Source: Gemmatimonadaceae bacterium (GTDB lineage Bacteria; Latescibacterota; UBA2968; UBA8231). Taken from it: DNA of 24,290 bases. Below the pieces are notes generated by a model that saw only the letters and a list, made by a program, of their open reading frames with translations, ran no database searches and had not been told where the DNA came from. Location: assembly GCA_002726335.1 (NCBI GenBank), contig PBSR01000093.1, positions 1 through 24,290 on the forward strand, written 5' to 3'. Both the position numbers and the translations under genes were made by a program. This document shows, in pieces, positions 5,515 through 14,795 of this stretch (positions are counted from its first letter, which is position 1; the number at the start of each line of letters is the position of its first letter).

Positions 5515-8500
5515 ATGGAATCCGGCTCGCTCCGTGTCCGCGGGGCCCGCGTTCACAATCTCAAGAACGTCGATCTCGAGCTGCCCAAGAACCGGCTCAT
5601 CTGTTTCACCGGTGTGTCCGGCTCCGGAAAATCCTCCATGGCCTTTGACACTCTGTATGCCGAGGGTCAGCGGCGCTACGTTGCCTCCCTGTCCGCCTAT
5701 GCCCGCCAGTTCCTGGGGCAGATGGAAAAGCCGGACGTCGATCAGATCAGCGGCCTGGCGCCGACGATCTCGATCTCACAGAAAACGGGGGGGGCCAATC
5801 CCCGGTCCACCGTCGGCACGATCACCGAGGTTTACGACTATCTGCGGGTGCTCTTCGCCCGCTGTGGGACGCCCCATTGCGTCGAATGCGGTGGCGAGAT
5901 CGTCGCCCAGACACGGGACCAGATCGTCGGCCGGATCGCGGCCCTGCCGGAAGGACGTCGCATCCAGATCCTAGCCTCCGTGGTCGAGAATCGCCGGGGA
6001 GAATACCACGATCTGTTCGAGGAACTGCTCCGCGACGGCTACCTGCGGGCCCGCGTCGATGGCCAGCTCTGCACCCTCAACAGCCCGCCCGAGCTCGACC
6101 GCTACAGCCGCCACTCCATCGAAGTCGTCGTCGATCGGCTTGTCATCCGAGACGACATGCGGGGGCGCCTCGACGAGGCTGTCGACAACGCTCTTCGTCT
6201 CGGCGGTGGTTCGCTGATCATAACGGACGAGAAAGGCGAGGATGGCGAGGACTGGTTGCTCAGCGCCAACTTCGACTGCCCCGCCTGCGGCATCTCGTAC
6301 ATCGAGCCCACGCCGCAGATGTTCTCCTTCAACAACCCCGCGGGCATGTGCAGCGAGTGTGGCGGCCTCGGTACGAAGGTCACCATGAGCGAACGGCTCA
6401 TCGTACCCGACCCGGGCAAGTCCATCGCCGATGGCGCCGTCGAACCTCTGGGAGATATCACCAGCAATCGCTGGCGCCATCATCTGTACGAAGGCGCCGC
6501 CGAACACTTGGGTTTCGCCCTGGACAAACCGTGGAAGGACCTGACACAGGCGCAGAAGACGGGTTTCCTCCACGGTCTCGGTGACAAGAAGATTGAGTTC
6601 ACCTATACCAATCAGAGCGGTCACTCCTGGGCCCATGACGACCGCTATGAGGGTGCCCTCAACTTCATCGAGGAACGCCTGCATCACGCCAGCGCCAAGG
6701 TCCGGGAGGAGTTGAACCAGTACGCCCGGACCGAGACCTGCCCCACGTGTATGGGAGGACGACTGCGGCGCGAGGCCCTCGGTTGCCTTCTGGGTGGCTC
6801 CAACCTGCCCGAGCTGACGTCTCTGCCCATCGAGGCGAGTCGACAGTTCTTTCACGGGGTCGAACTGTCGCCCGAGAAGACGATCATCGCCGAAGACGCT
6901 CTGAAGGAGATTCGCGGCCGCCTCGACCTGCTCGATGACATCGGTCTCGGCTACCTCACCCTCGACCGTGGCGCTCACACCCTGTCCGGCGGCGAGTCCC
7001 AGCGGATCCGGCTGGCCAGCCAGATCGGCTCCGGTCTCGTGGGTGTGCTCTACATCCTCGACGAACCCTCCATCGGCCTGCATCATCGCGACAACCAGCG
7101 TCTGCTGGACACACTGAAGAGACTGCGCGATGTGGGCAACACAGTGATCGTCGTCGAACACGACGAGGACACGATGCGGCAGGCCGACATGGTCGTCGAC
7201 TTCGGTCCGGGCGCCGGCGACCGTGGTGGTCACATTGTGGCCTGCGGTTCACCGGGTGATGTCGCCGGCAGCGGCTCGCCCACCGGTCGCTACATCTCGG
7301 GCGAAGACCAGATCGCCATGCCGGAGCATCGGCGCGAGGCTGACGATCGCTGGCTCACCGTGCGCGGCGCCCGCCACAATAATCTCCGGGACATCGATGT
7401 CCGCGTTCCCCTGGGCCTCTTCTCCTGTGTCACCGGCGTCTCCGGATCCGGCAAGAGCTCGCTGATCAACGATATCGTGTTCAAGGAGCTCGACAACCGC
7501 CTGCACCGGGCCCAGACCGAACCGGGCGAGCACGACGACATCGATGGTGTCGACAAGCTCGACAAGGTGATCCGCATCGACCAGCGCCCCATTGGCCGGA
7601 CCCCTCGCTCCAACCCGGCAACCTACACCGACCTGTTCACGCCCATCCGTCAACTGTTCACGCAGCTGCCGGAGTCCAAGGTGCGCGGCTACAAGCAGGG
7701 CCGCTTCAGCTTCAACGTACGCGGCGGCCGGTGCGAGGCCTGCGACGGCAATGGTGCCGTGCTCGTGGAGATGGAGTTTCTCGCCGATGTCTGGGTCACC
7801 TGCGAGGCCTGTGAGGGCAAGCGCTTCGACCGCGAGACCCTGTCGATTCGCTATCGTGAGCACTCCATCGCCGATGTCCTCGACCTCGAGATCGACGCCG
7901 CCCTCGAGTTGTTCGCCAATATCCCACAGATCGCCGTCATCCTGCAGACCCTGCACGACGTCGGTCTGGGGTATATCAAGCTGGGTCAACCGGCGCCGAC
8001 GCTGTCGGGGGGCGAGGCGCAACGCGTCAAGCTGTCGAAGGAGCTGTGTCGCAAGTCCACAGGTAGCACGCTGTACCTGCTCGACGAGCCGACCACGGGT
8101 CTGCACTTCGCCGATATCGAGAAGCTCCTCGCCATCCTGCATCGACTCGTCGACGGCGGCAACACAGTGGTCGTCATCGAACACAATACCGATGTCATCA
8201 AGACGGCGGACTGGGTCCTCGATATCGGACCGGAAGGGGGGGCTGCCGGCGGGCTCGTCGTCGCCGAGGGCAGTCCGGAACAGGTCGCCACGGTGTCGAC
8301 CTCGCACACAGGCATCATTCTGGCCGACCTGCTGGCACCCAAAGCGCCTCGGGACCTGCCTCTGTCGGCAGACACGGCCGCCACAATCAGCGACAGCGCC
8401 ATCCGCGAAATCGACATCGTCGGCGCCCGTATGCACAACCTGAAGAATGTCGACGTGCGCATCCCGCGGGACCAGATGACCATCATCTCCGGAGTCAGCG

Positions 8501-11265
8501 GCTCCGGCAAGTCCACCCTCGCCTTCGACACGATCTACGCCGAAGGACAGCGGCGCTACGTCGAGTCACTTTCGGCCTACGCCCGACAGTTCCTCGACCA
8601 GATGGCCAAGCCCAAGGTTGAAAGGATCACCGGCCTGTCTCCGGCCATCGCCATCGAGCAGAAAAGCCCGAGCAAGAATCCCCGCTCCACCGTCGGCACG
8701 GTGACCGAGGTTTACGACTATGTGCGCGCCCTGTTCGCCACCGTGGGCACCCAGTACTGCCCGCGATGCGACGTGCCCGCCGGAGCCCAGACCGTGGACC
8801 AGATGGTAGATCGAATTCTGGCCATGCCGGAAGGGCGCCGGATCCTGCTGCTGGCCCCCTTCGACGCGACCCGCCACGAAGGCTATGAGACCCAGCTGCG
8901 TCACGCCTGTCACGACGGTTTCGCCCGGGTACGGATCGACGGGGAGGTGGTTGAGCTCACGGATGACATGGAGCTCGACAGACGGCTGCGACACCGCGTC
9001 GAGCTCGTCGTCGATCGCACGACCGTGTCAGCCAGGAGCCGGGGCCGCCTGGCCGAATCCGTCGAGCGCGCCCTGGAGCTGTCGGCCGGCGAAATCGTCG
9101 TCGCTGGCGCCGATGACGGCGAAGAAGTCCGCTACAGCCGTCGCTTCTCCTGTCCGGACTGTGGCCGCAGCTTCTCCCCTCTGGTTCCCCAGAGTTTCTC
9201 CTTCAACCATCACGACGGCATGTGCCCGGTGTGCGAGGGCCTCGGCACGGGCGAGGGCGTCGACCGCGACACACTGATTCCCGACCGGCGTCTGAGCCTG
9301 CGCCAGGGCGCTGTCGATGTCTGGGGACCTCTGGAAAAGGGCTCTGCCTTCGAGACGGCCATCGCCACCGCCGGCGCCGCCCTCGGCTTCGATCTGGACA
9401 CACCGGTCGGACGCTTGACGCCGGATGCGCGTCGTGCCCTGCTGTATGGCGCCGCGGGGCGCAGTATCCCCATGGCCGATGGCTCGTCCCTGCGCTACGG
9501 TGGCGTCCTGCCCACTGTGGACGAGGTGGCGCGCCATGTTCCGCGTTACAAGTCCCTGCTGCGCGAGGTGGACTGTTCCGCCTGTGAGGGCAGTCGCCTG
9601 AAGTCGGAGAGCCGCGCCGTATACCTGTCCCAGAAGAAGTCCGTCGTCGACCTGCAGCGGCAGCCGATCACCGACTGCCTCGAATTCTTCGACCGCCTCG
9701 AGCTCGATGAGCGCGAGACCGCCATCGCTGGCGAGTTGCTCCTCGAAGTGTGCAACCGGTTGCGCTTTCTCGACCGCGTCGGGCTCGGCTACGTCACGCT
9801 CGATCGTCGCGCCGCCACGCTCTCCGGCGGCGAAGCCCAGCGGATACGGCTGGCCGGACAGATCGGCTCCGGACTGACGGGTGTCCTCTACCTGCTGGAC
9901 GAGCCCACCATCGGTCTGCACCCCCGCGACAACCGCCGCCTGCTGTCAGCCCTCGAGGAGCTGCGCGACCTGGGCAACACGGTCGTCGTCGTCGAACACG
10001 ACCGGGACACGTTGGAGGGAGCCGACTACATCGTCGATATCGGCCCCGGCGCCGGATCCGAGGGCGGCCGCATCGTCGCCGAAGGCACACCAAAGAAGCT
10101 CGCCGCGCGGCGCGGCAACGGTACCGTCAAGATCGTCTCGCCTGACAAGGTCGCCTCCCGCACCTCGGCCTTCCTCAAAGGTCAGCTGGCCATTGAGGTA
10201 CCGGTTCACCGTCGCAAGGGTACGGGTGAAGCCCTCATCGTTCGCGGCGCCCGGCAGAACAACCTCAAGAGCATCGATGTCCGGATTCCCCTGGGAACCT
10301 TCACCTGCTTCACCGGCGTCTCCGGATCAGGGAAGAGCTCGCTGGTGGAGGAGATACTCTACGCCGGGCTGGCCGCCGAGCTGCACGGCGCCTCGCGCAA
10401 CCGGGGCGACTGCGATGCCATCGACGGTGTCGAACACGTCGACAAGGTGATCAACATCGACCAGGGACCCATCGGTCACTCACCACGCAGCACACCGGCC
10501 ACGGTGATGGGCCTGTTCGACCACGTCCGGCAGCTCTACGCCCGTCTGCCCGACGCCAAGGTGCGTGGCTTCTCCGCCGGCCGCTTCAGCTTCAATCGTG
10601 CCGGTGGGCGCTGTGAAGCCTGCGAAGGACTGGGCTCACGCTGTATCGAGATGCACTTTCTGCCCGACGTCTGGGTGCGTTGCGAGGCCTGCGACGGCCG
10701 CCGTTACAACGCCGACGTGCTGGCCGTGAAGTTCAGGGGGTACAGCATCTGTGAAGTCCTCGACATGACCGTCACGTCGGCCCTCCAGGTGTTCGCCAAC
10801 GTCACCGCCATCCACGATCGATTGCGTGTCATGGATGATGTCGGCCTGGGATACATGACTCTCGGTCAGTCGTCGACAACCCTGTCCGGAGGCGAAGCAC
10901 AGCGCCTCAAACTGGCAGCTGAACTGTCGAAACCGGGCACGGGGAGCACCGTCTATATAATGGACGAACCCACGACGGGGCTGCACTTCGCCGACATTCA
11001 GAAACTGCTCACGGTCATGCAACGCCTCGTCGAGGCGGGCAACAGTCTCATCGTCGTCGAACACAACCTCGACGTCATCAAGACAGCCGATCACATCGTC
11101 GACCTGGGTCCCGAAGGGGGCGAAGATGGTGGCCAGTCGGTAGCTGAAGGCACACCCGAGAAGGTCGCTCGGGTGCGCGCCTCGCACACGGGACGCTTCC
11201 TCGCCGAGGTGCTTCCCAAGGCGACCAAGGCCACCCGTTCGACCCCGCGGCGCAAACGCGCCTGA
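5515..11265 (+). CDS. uvrA: Tandem-fused double-length excinuclease ABC subunit A
   Basis: A 1916-residue protein containing two complete UvrA copies (about 1-960 and 963-1916); ordinary UvrA is about 940 residues. UvrA is the damage-sensing ATPase that loads UvrB in nucleotide excision repair. All four Walker A motifs (GVSGSGKS) are intact, starting at residues 33, 641, 993 and 1601. All four LSGGE signatures are intact (490, 830, 1436, 1790), and each is followed by a Walker B with DEP. Zinc-finger cysteines are complete in both halves: 255/258/279/282 and 740/743/763/766, then 1213/1216/1237/1240 and 1700/1703/1723/1726. The first half has the larger insertion around TCPTCMGGRL; the equivalent in the second half (DCSACEGSRL) is preceded by a shorter one. 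The C-terminus is basic. A similar double UvrA is known in Chlamydia. The GAGG before ATG 5515 sits in a small hairpin. Confidence 0.97.
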   Translation: MESGSLRVRGARVHNLKNVDLELPKNRLICFTGVSGSGKSSMAFDTLYAEGQRRYVASLSAYARQFLGQMEKPDVDQISGLAPTISISQKTGGANPRSTVGTITEVYDYLRVLFARCGTPHCVECGGEIVAQTRDQIVGRIAALPEGRRIQILASVVENRRGEYHDLFEELLRDGYLRARVDGQLCTLNSPPELDRYSRHSIEVVVDRLVIRDDMRGRLDEAVDNALRLGGGSLIITDEKGEDGEDWLLSANFDCPACGISYIEPTPQMFSFNNPAGMCSECGGLGTKVTMSERLIVPDPGKSIADGAVEPLGDITSNRWRHHLYEGAAEHLGFALDKPWKDLTQAQKTGFLHGLGDKKIEFTYTNQSGHSWAHDDRYEGALNFIEERLHHASAKVREELNQYARTETCPTCMGGRLRREALGCLLGGSNLPELTSLPIEASRQFFHGVELSPEKTIIAEDALKEIRGRLDLLDDIGLGYLTLDRGAHTLSGGESQRIRLASQIGSGLVGVLYILDEPSIGLHHRDNQRLLDTLKRLRDVGNTVIVVEHDEDTMRQADMVVDFGPGAGDRGGHIVACGSPGDVAGSGSPTGRYISGEDQIAMPEHRREADDRWLTVRGARHNNLRDIDVRVPLGLFSCVTGVSGSGKSSLINDIVFKELDNRLHRAQTEPGEHDDIDGVDKLDKVIRIDQRPIGRTPRSNPATYTDLFTPIRQLFTQLPESKVRGYKQGRFSFNVRGGRCEACDGNGAVLVEMEFLADVWVTCEACEGKRFDRETLSIRYREHSIADVLDLEIDAALELFANIPQIAVILQTLHDVGLGYIKLGQPAPTLSGGEAQRVKLSKELCRKSTGSTLYLLDEPTTGLHFADIEKLLAILHRLVDGGNTVVVIEHNTDVIKTADWVLDIGPEGGAAGGLVVAEGSPEQVATVSTSHTGIILADLLAPKAPRDLPLSADTAATISDSAIREIDIVGARMHNLKNVDVRIPRDQMTIISGVSGSGKSTLAFDTIYAEGQRRYVESLSAYARQFLDQMAKPKVERITGLSPAIAIEQKSPSKNPRSTVGTVTEVYDYVRALFATVGTQYCPRCDVPAGAQTVDQMVDRILAMPEGRRILLLAPFDATRHEGYETQLRHACHDGFARVRIDGEVVELTDDMELDRRLRHRVELVVDRTTVSARSRGRLAESVERALELSAGEIVVAGADDGEEVRYSRRFSCPDCGRSFSPLVPQSFSFNHHDGMCPVCEGLGTGEGVDRDTLIPDRRLSLRQGAVDVWGPLEKGSAFETAIATAGAALGFDLDTPVGRLTPDARRALLYGAAGRSIPMADGSSLRYGGVLPTVDEVARHVPRYKSLLREVDCSACEGSRLKSESRAVYLSQKKSVVDLQRQPITDCLEFFDRLELDERETAIAGELLLEVCNRLRFLDRVGLGYVTLDRRAATLSGGEAQRIRLAGQIGSGLTGVLYLLDEPTIGLHPRDNRRLLSALEELRDLGNTVVVVEHDRDTLEGADYIVDIGPGAGSEGGRIVAEGTPKKLAARRGNGTVKIVSPDKVASRTSAFLKGQLAIEVPVHRRKGTGEALIVRGARQNNLKSIDVRIPLGTFTCFTGVSGSGKSSLVEEILYAGLAAELHGASRNRGDCDAIDGVEHVDKVINIDQGPIGHSPRSTPATVMGLFDHVRQLYARLPDAKVRGFSAGRFSFNRAGGRCEACEGLGSRCIEMHFLPDVWVRCEACDGRRYNADVLAVKFRGYSICEVLDMTVTSALQVFANVTAIHDRLRVMDDVGLGYMTLGQSSTTLSGGEAQRLKLAAELSKPGTGSTVYIMDEPTTGLHFADIQKLLTVMQRLVEAGNSLIVVEHNLDVIKTADHIVDLGPEGGEDGGQSVAEGTPEKVARVRASHTGRFLAEVLPKATKATRSTPRRKRA

Positions 11266-11295
11266 ACCAGACCCGGTCTCCCGCGTATACCTCAT

Positions 11296-11964
11296 ATGAG
11301 CCTCATCACCGTCCCCGCACGCGCCTTCTTCAGCTTCGCCTTCCCCTGTCGCCGACGTGACGATCCGCCCAAGGTAGACGGCAATCTGCGCGACTGGGAC
11401 GACTCCTATCGTGTCCCCGACATCATCGGCGTCGATGGCGGCCAGAGCGTCGCCGACGTCTATATGGCCTGGTCGGACGCCGGCCTCTGGTTCGGACTCG
11501 AGGTGGGCGGCAAGGGCCGCCCAGGCAAAACGAAATACAAGGTCGACCCGCGTAACTTCTGGCAGGCGGACTGCTTTGAGGTGTGGCTCGACACACGCGA
11601 TGTAAAGGATGGCCACCGTGCCAATCGCTACTGCCATCACTTCTTCTTCCTGCCGGGAGGCAGTGGCCGTGACGGCAAAGGCCCCATCGGCCGGCAGACC
11701 TCGATCGACAAGGCTCGCGAGCAGGCGCCGCCCTGCCCCGAGGAGGCGATCAAGGTGGGTCTGCGGCGACTCAAGCGCAGCTACCAGATGGAGATCTTCC
11801 TGCCTGCCGAAGGGCTGAACGGATACCAGCCGCGCGAATTCGACCGGCTCGGGTTCAACTATGTGCTGCACGACCTCGAACTGGGCTCGCAATCCTGGTC
11901 CGTGGACCGCACACCGCCCTTCGACGGCGATCCCAGTCGCTGGGGCACGGCACAACTGACGTAG
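11296..11964 (+). CDS. CBM9-like (DOMON-like) carbohydrate-binding domain protein
   Basis: A 222-residue protein consisting of one domain of the CBM9-like type, a beta-sandwich that in xylanases binds sugar chain ends; in many bacterial proteins of this type the ligand is unknown. Recognisable segments are KVDGNLRDWDDSY near the start, DVYMAWSDAGLWFGLEV, and DCFEVWLDTRDVKDGHRANRYCHHF; the end reads GFNYVLHDLELG...W and RWGTAQL. No clear signal peptide is visible; the N-terminus has a mildly hydrophobic stretch (ARAFFSFAFPC) but no lipobox. It starts 30 bp after uvrA and ends 59 bp before the DUF2723 gene. The ATG lies in a perfect 10-bp palindrome CTCATATGAG (11291-11300) and has no good ribosome site, so the exact start is uncertain. 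Confidence 0.8.
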   Translation: MSLITVPARAFFSFAFPCRRRDDPPKVDGNLRDWDDSYRVPDIIGVDGGQSVADVYMAWSDAGLWFGLEVGGKGRPGKTKYKVDPRNFWQADCFEVWLDTRDVKDGHRANRYCHHFFFLPGGSGRDGKGPIGRQTSIDKAREQAPPCPEEAIKVGLRRLKRSYQMEIFLPAEGLNGYQPREFDRLGFNYVLHDLELGSQSWSVDRTPPFDGDPSRWGTAQLT

Positions 11965-12023
11965 CCAGCAACCGCGAAAACCCTTAGATTTCACGAGTTT
12001 AGGACACTTTTCAGCGACGGATT

Positions 12024-14795
12024 ATGACACCTCAGCAACTGCATCGCGTAGTCGGAGCCGCTGTCTTCCTGATCACCCTCGTCCTCTACACGAAGACGAT
12101 GGCGCCCACCACGTCGTTCTGGGACACCGGCGAGTTCATCACCACCTCGCACATCCTCGGCGTGCCCCATCCACCGGGATCTCCCCTGTACGTGCTCCTG
12201 GGGCGCATCTTCAGCCTCGTACCGATCGGCGAAGTCGCGGCCCGGGTTGTGTTCATGTCCGTCCTGGCCTCCGCCATCGGCGTGTGGTTCACCTACGGCA
12301 GTGTCGTCACCCTCGCCCGGCGAGCCATGGGGGGGCACGCCTTCCGGTCCTTCGGCGATGCCCGGGACTGGTCGGCCGCCCTCGGCGCCGCCGTGGCCGC
12401 TCTCTGCCTCGCCACATCGTACACCTTCTGGTTCAACGGCACCGAAGCCGAGGTCTACGCGTACTCGTTGTTCTTCGTCTGCGGCGGCATGTGGCTCATC
12501 TTCCACTGGGAAGGCACCGGACACGGCGCTCGCAATGACCAGTGGCTGCTGCTGATCGCCTACTTCTTCGGCCTCGGTGGCGGTCTGCATCTTCTCTGTC
12601 TGCTGACGGTCCCCACCCTCGTCATCCTCGCCTGGTTCGCCGACCGCAGGCTGCGCCGACTCATCCTCGTCGCTGTCGGAGCCGGGCTCGAGGGGCTCAT
12701 CGTCCTCAGCGCCTTCGCCGAGTCACCGCCGACGGCCAAGCTGATGGCTCTGGTGGCGGCCCTGCTGGCGGCCGGACTCTTCGCCTGGATATGGGTGACC
12801 CATCAGGAGTACCGGCGCACGGTTCTGCTGCTCATCGGTATCGGCGTCGCCGTGCTCTTCTCCCGCGCCCTCTTCGGCATCGGTTTGCCGGTGCAGGTTG
12901 TCATCGCCCTTTCCGGCGTGGCCATCCTCTACCATTTCTACAGCGACGACCGGCGCGCCCTGGGGCTGTCCATCGGTGCTGTCGTCCTCTTCCTGCTCGG
13001 CTACTCGACCTACCTCGCCTTGTTCATCCGTTCGGGCCTCGACCCCGCGGTGGACATGAACGACCCGGAGAACTGGAAGAACTTCATCTCCTTCCTCAAC
13101 CGCGAGCAGTACGGTACCGAGAGTCAGTTGCTCGGCATGCTGACAGCGCGGGCGGAGCGGGGATACCAGTTGTGGCACCAGCAGGTGAAGTATTTCCTGC
13201 AGCAGTGGCCTTTCCCGCTGCTCGAGCGGGACATCGTCTTCCGCTGGGCCACCGAAAAGGCACCCCACATCATCTCCGTCTCGCTGGTGCCGCTCGCCGC
13301 GGGTATCGCCGGTTTCAGCTGGCAGCTGCGCCGCGACTGGCGACGTTTCCTCGGCCTGCTGTCGATGTTCGTCATCATGGGTGTGGGTCTGTCCTTCTAC
13401 CTGAACATGCCCGACCCGCAGCCGCGTGAACGACACTACGTATTCGGCGGCATGTGTCTGGCCTGGGCCGTGTGGATGGGATTGGGCTGGTGCTCGCTGG
13501 TCGAGTGGATCCGACAGCGGCTGTCGCTGTCACCGACCGTCGTCGCCCTGGTCTCCTGCCTGGGGCTGGCTCTGCCGGGAGGCGTCGGCGCCAAGCTGTA
13601 TCACGAGATGGACCGTACCGGCGACTATATCGCCTACGACTACGCCTACAACCTGCTGCAGTCCTGCGACCCCAACTCGCTGCTGTTCACCAACGGTGAC
13701 AACGACACCTTTCCCCTGTGGTTTCTGCAGGAGGTGGAAGGAGTCCGCCGCGACGTGCGCGTCGTCAACCTGAGCCTGCTGAATACGGGTTGGTACATCA
13801 AGCAGCTGCGCGACCGCGAGCCCAAGGTCGCCATGGGCAGCGTCATGTCGGACGAGTACATCGAGGAAACCCTTACCGATACACAGATGACGGATCTCTA
13901 CAAGCGTCTCTGGCGCGAGCCACGTCGCCCGCAGGAGTACGTTCATCTCGGGTTGGATACCAAGGTGTCCGCCCTCCCGGGGCATGACCTGCTGCGTATC
14001 CAGGACATCATGGTCATCGGTATCGTCTACTGGAACGACTGGAAGCGGGCGGTGCACTTCGCCCTCACAGTGGCCAGCAGCAATCGTGCCGGCCTCGATC
14101 CTTACCTCGAGATGCAGGGCATGACGTTGAAGCTGGTTCGCCATGAGATCTCCGGTCCCGGCAACGTCGACATGCTGGCACGCAATCTCATGGAGGTATA
14201 CCAGTTTCGCGGCGTCGCCGACGAGGATGTCTACAAGGACGTCAACACCCGCCGCCTGCTGCAGAACTATCGCGCCTGTGTGATGACCCTGGCCGAGGCC
14301 TATCAGGCGGAGGATCGAGTCGAGGAACTGGCAGAATTGCTGCGCTGGGCGGAACGCACCATCCCCATGGGTTGGGAGGGCTTCTACGCCGCCAGCGAGA
14401 ACTATCGCGAGGCCGGGCGCACGGATCTGGCCGTGGAGTTCATGATGAAAGCCGCCGACGGTCTTATCAGCCAGTACGGAGACCACCCCTCCGCCACGTA
14501 TGACAATGCGCTGGCTCTGGCGAGCATTCTGCTCAACAACTACCGCGAGTTCGACAGGGCCGAAGACGTCTACCGCCGTGCCATCGCCCTGCGCCCGGAT
14601 TCCTATGCCGGTGTGCACGAGCTGGCCGCCACGCTGCAGGCGGCCAACCGGTCTCCCGAGGCGCTGGAGAGCGTCCTCGCGTATATCCAGGAGTACGGCA
14701 CCAACGACTCGGCGGAAGCAGATCGAGAGATCCTGAACAAGGCCGTGGAGCGCGGTGCCGAGGCAACGGAGGAGACGCTCCCCGAGGTGCCGTGA
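12024..14795 (+). CDS. DUF2723 (TMEM260-like) multi-spanning GT-C glycosyltransferase with TPR-like tail
   Basis: A 923-residue membrane protein of the DUF2723 family, related to eukaryotic TMEM260, an O-mannosyltransferase. It probably moves a lipid-linked sugar onto a protein or glycan at the outer face of the inner membrane. The family's N-terminal motif is present (TSFWDTGEFITTSHILGVPHPPGSPLY in pieces, residues about 32-58), with acidic residues of the GT-C type. About 12 hydrophobic segments lie between residues 8 and 525. The conserved soluble motif SLLFTNGDNDTFPLWFLQEVEG follows in two parts near 550-575, then VRVVNLSLLNTGWYI. The C-terminal 200 residues are helical with a TPR-like unit (RAEDVYRRAIALRPDSYAG). 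The ribosome site is weak. Its stop TGA overlaps the GTG start of the GT2 gene in GTGA, so the two are likely translationally coupled. Confidence 0.9.
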   Translation: MTPQQLHRVVGAAVFLITLVLYTKTMAPTTSFWDTGEFITTSHILGVPHPPGSPLYVLLGRIFSLVPIGEVAARVVFMSVLASAIGVWFTYGSVVTLARRAMGGHAFRSFGDARDWSAALGAAVAALCLATSYTFWFNGTEAEVYAYSLFFVCGGMWLIFHWEGTGHGARNDQWLLLIAYFFGLGGGLHLLCLLTVPTLVILAWFADRRLRRLILVAVGAGLEGLIVLSAFAESPPTAKLMALVAALLAAGLFAWIWVTHQEYRRTVLLLIGIGVAVLFSRALFGIGLPVQVVIALSGVAILYHFYSDDRRALGLSIGAVVLFLLGYSTYLALFIRSGLDPAVDMNDPENWKNFISFLNREQYGTESQLLGMLTARAERGYQLWHQQVKYFLQQWPFPLLERDIVFRWATEKAPHIISVSLVPLAAGIAGFSWQLRRDWRRFLGLLSMFVIMGVGLSFYLNMPDPQPRERHYVFGGMCLAWAVWMGLGWCSLVEWIRQRLSLSPTVVALVSCLGLALPGGVGAKLYHEMDRTGDYIAYDYAYNLLQSCDPNSLLFTNGDNDTFPLWFLQEVEGVRRDVRVVNLSLLNTGWYIKQLRDREPKVAMGSVMSDEYIEETLTDTQMTDLYKRLWREPRRPQEYVHLGLDTKVSALPGHDLLRIQDIMVIGIVYWNDWKRAVHFALTVASSNRAGLDPYLEMQGMTLKLVRHEISGPGNVDMLARNLMEVYQFRGVADEDVYKDVNTRRLLQNYRACVMTLAEAYQAEDRVEELAELLRWAERTIPMGWEGFYAASENYREAGRTDLAVEFMMKAADGLISQYGDHPSATYDNALALASILLNNYREFDRAEDVYRRAIALRPDSYAGVHELAATLQAANRSPEALESVLAYIQEYGTNDSAEADREILNKAVERGAEATEETLPEVP

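Noticed and set aside
5971..7233. Long open frames antisense to uvrA, also at 7249-8436, 9028-9921 and 10636-11994 on the minus strand
   Set aside because: They mirror the codon pattern of a clear GC-rich gene and show no family motifs; the sense frame has complete UvrA signatures throughout.
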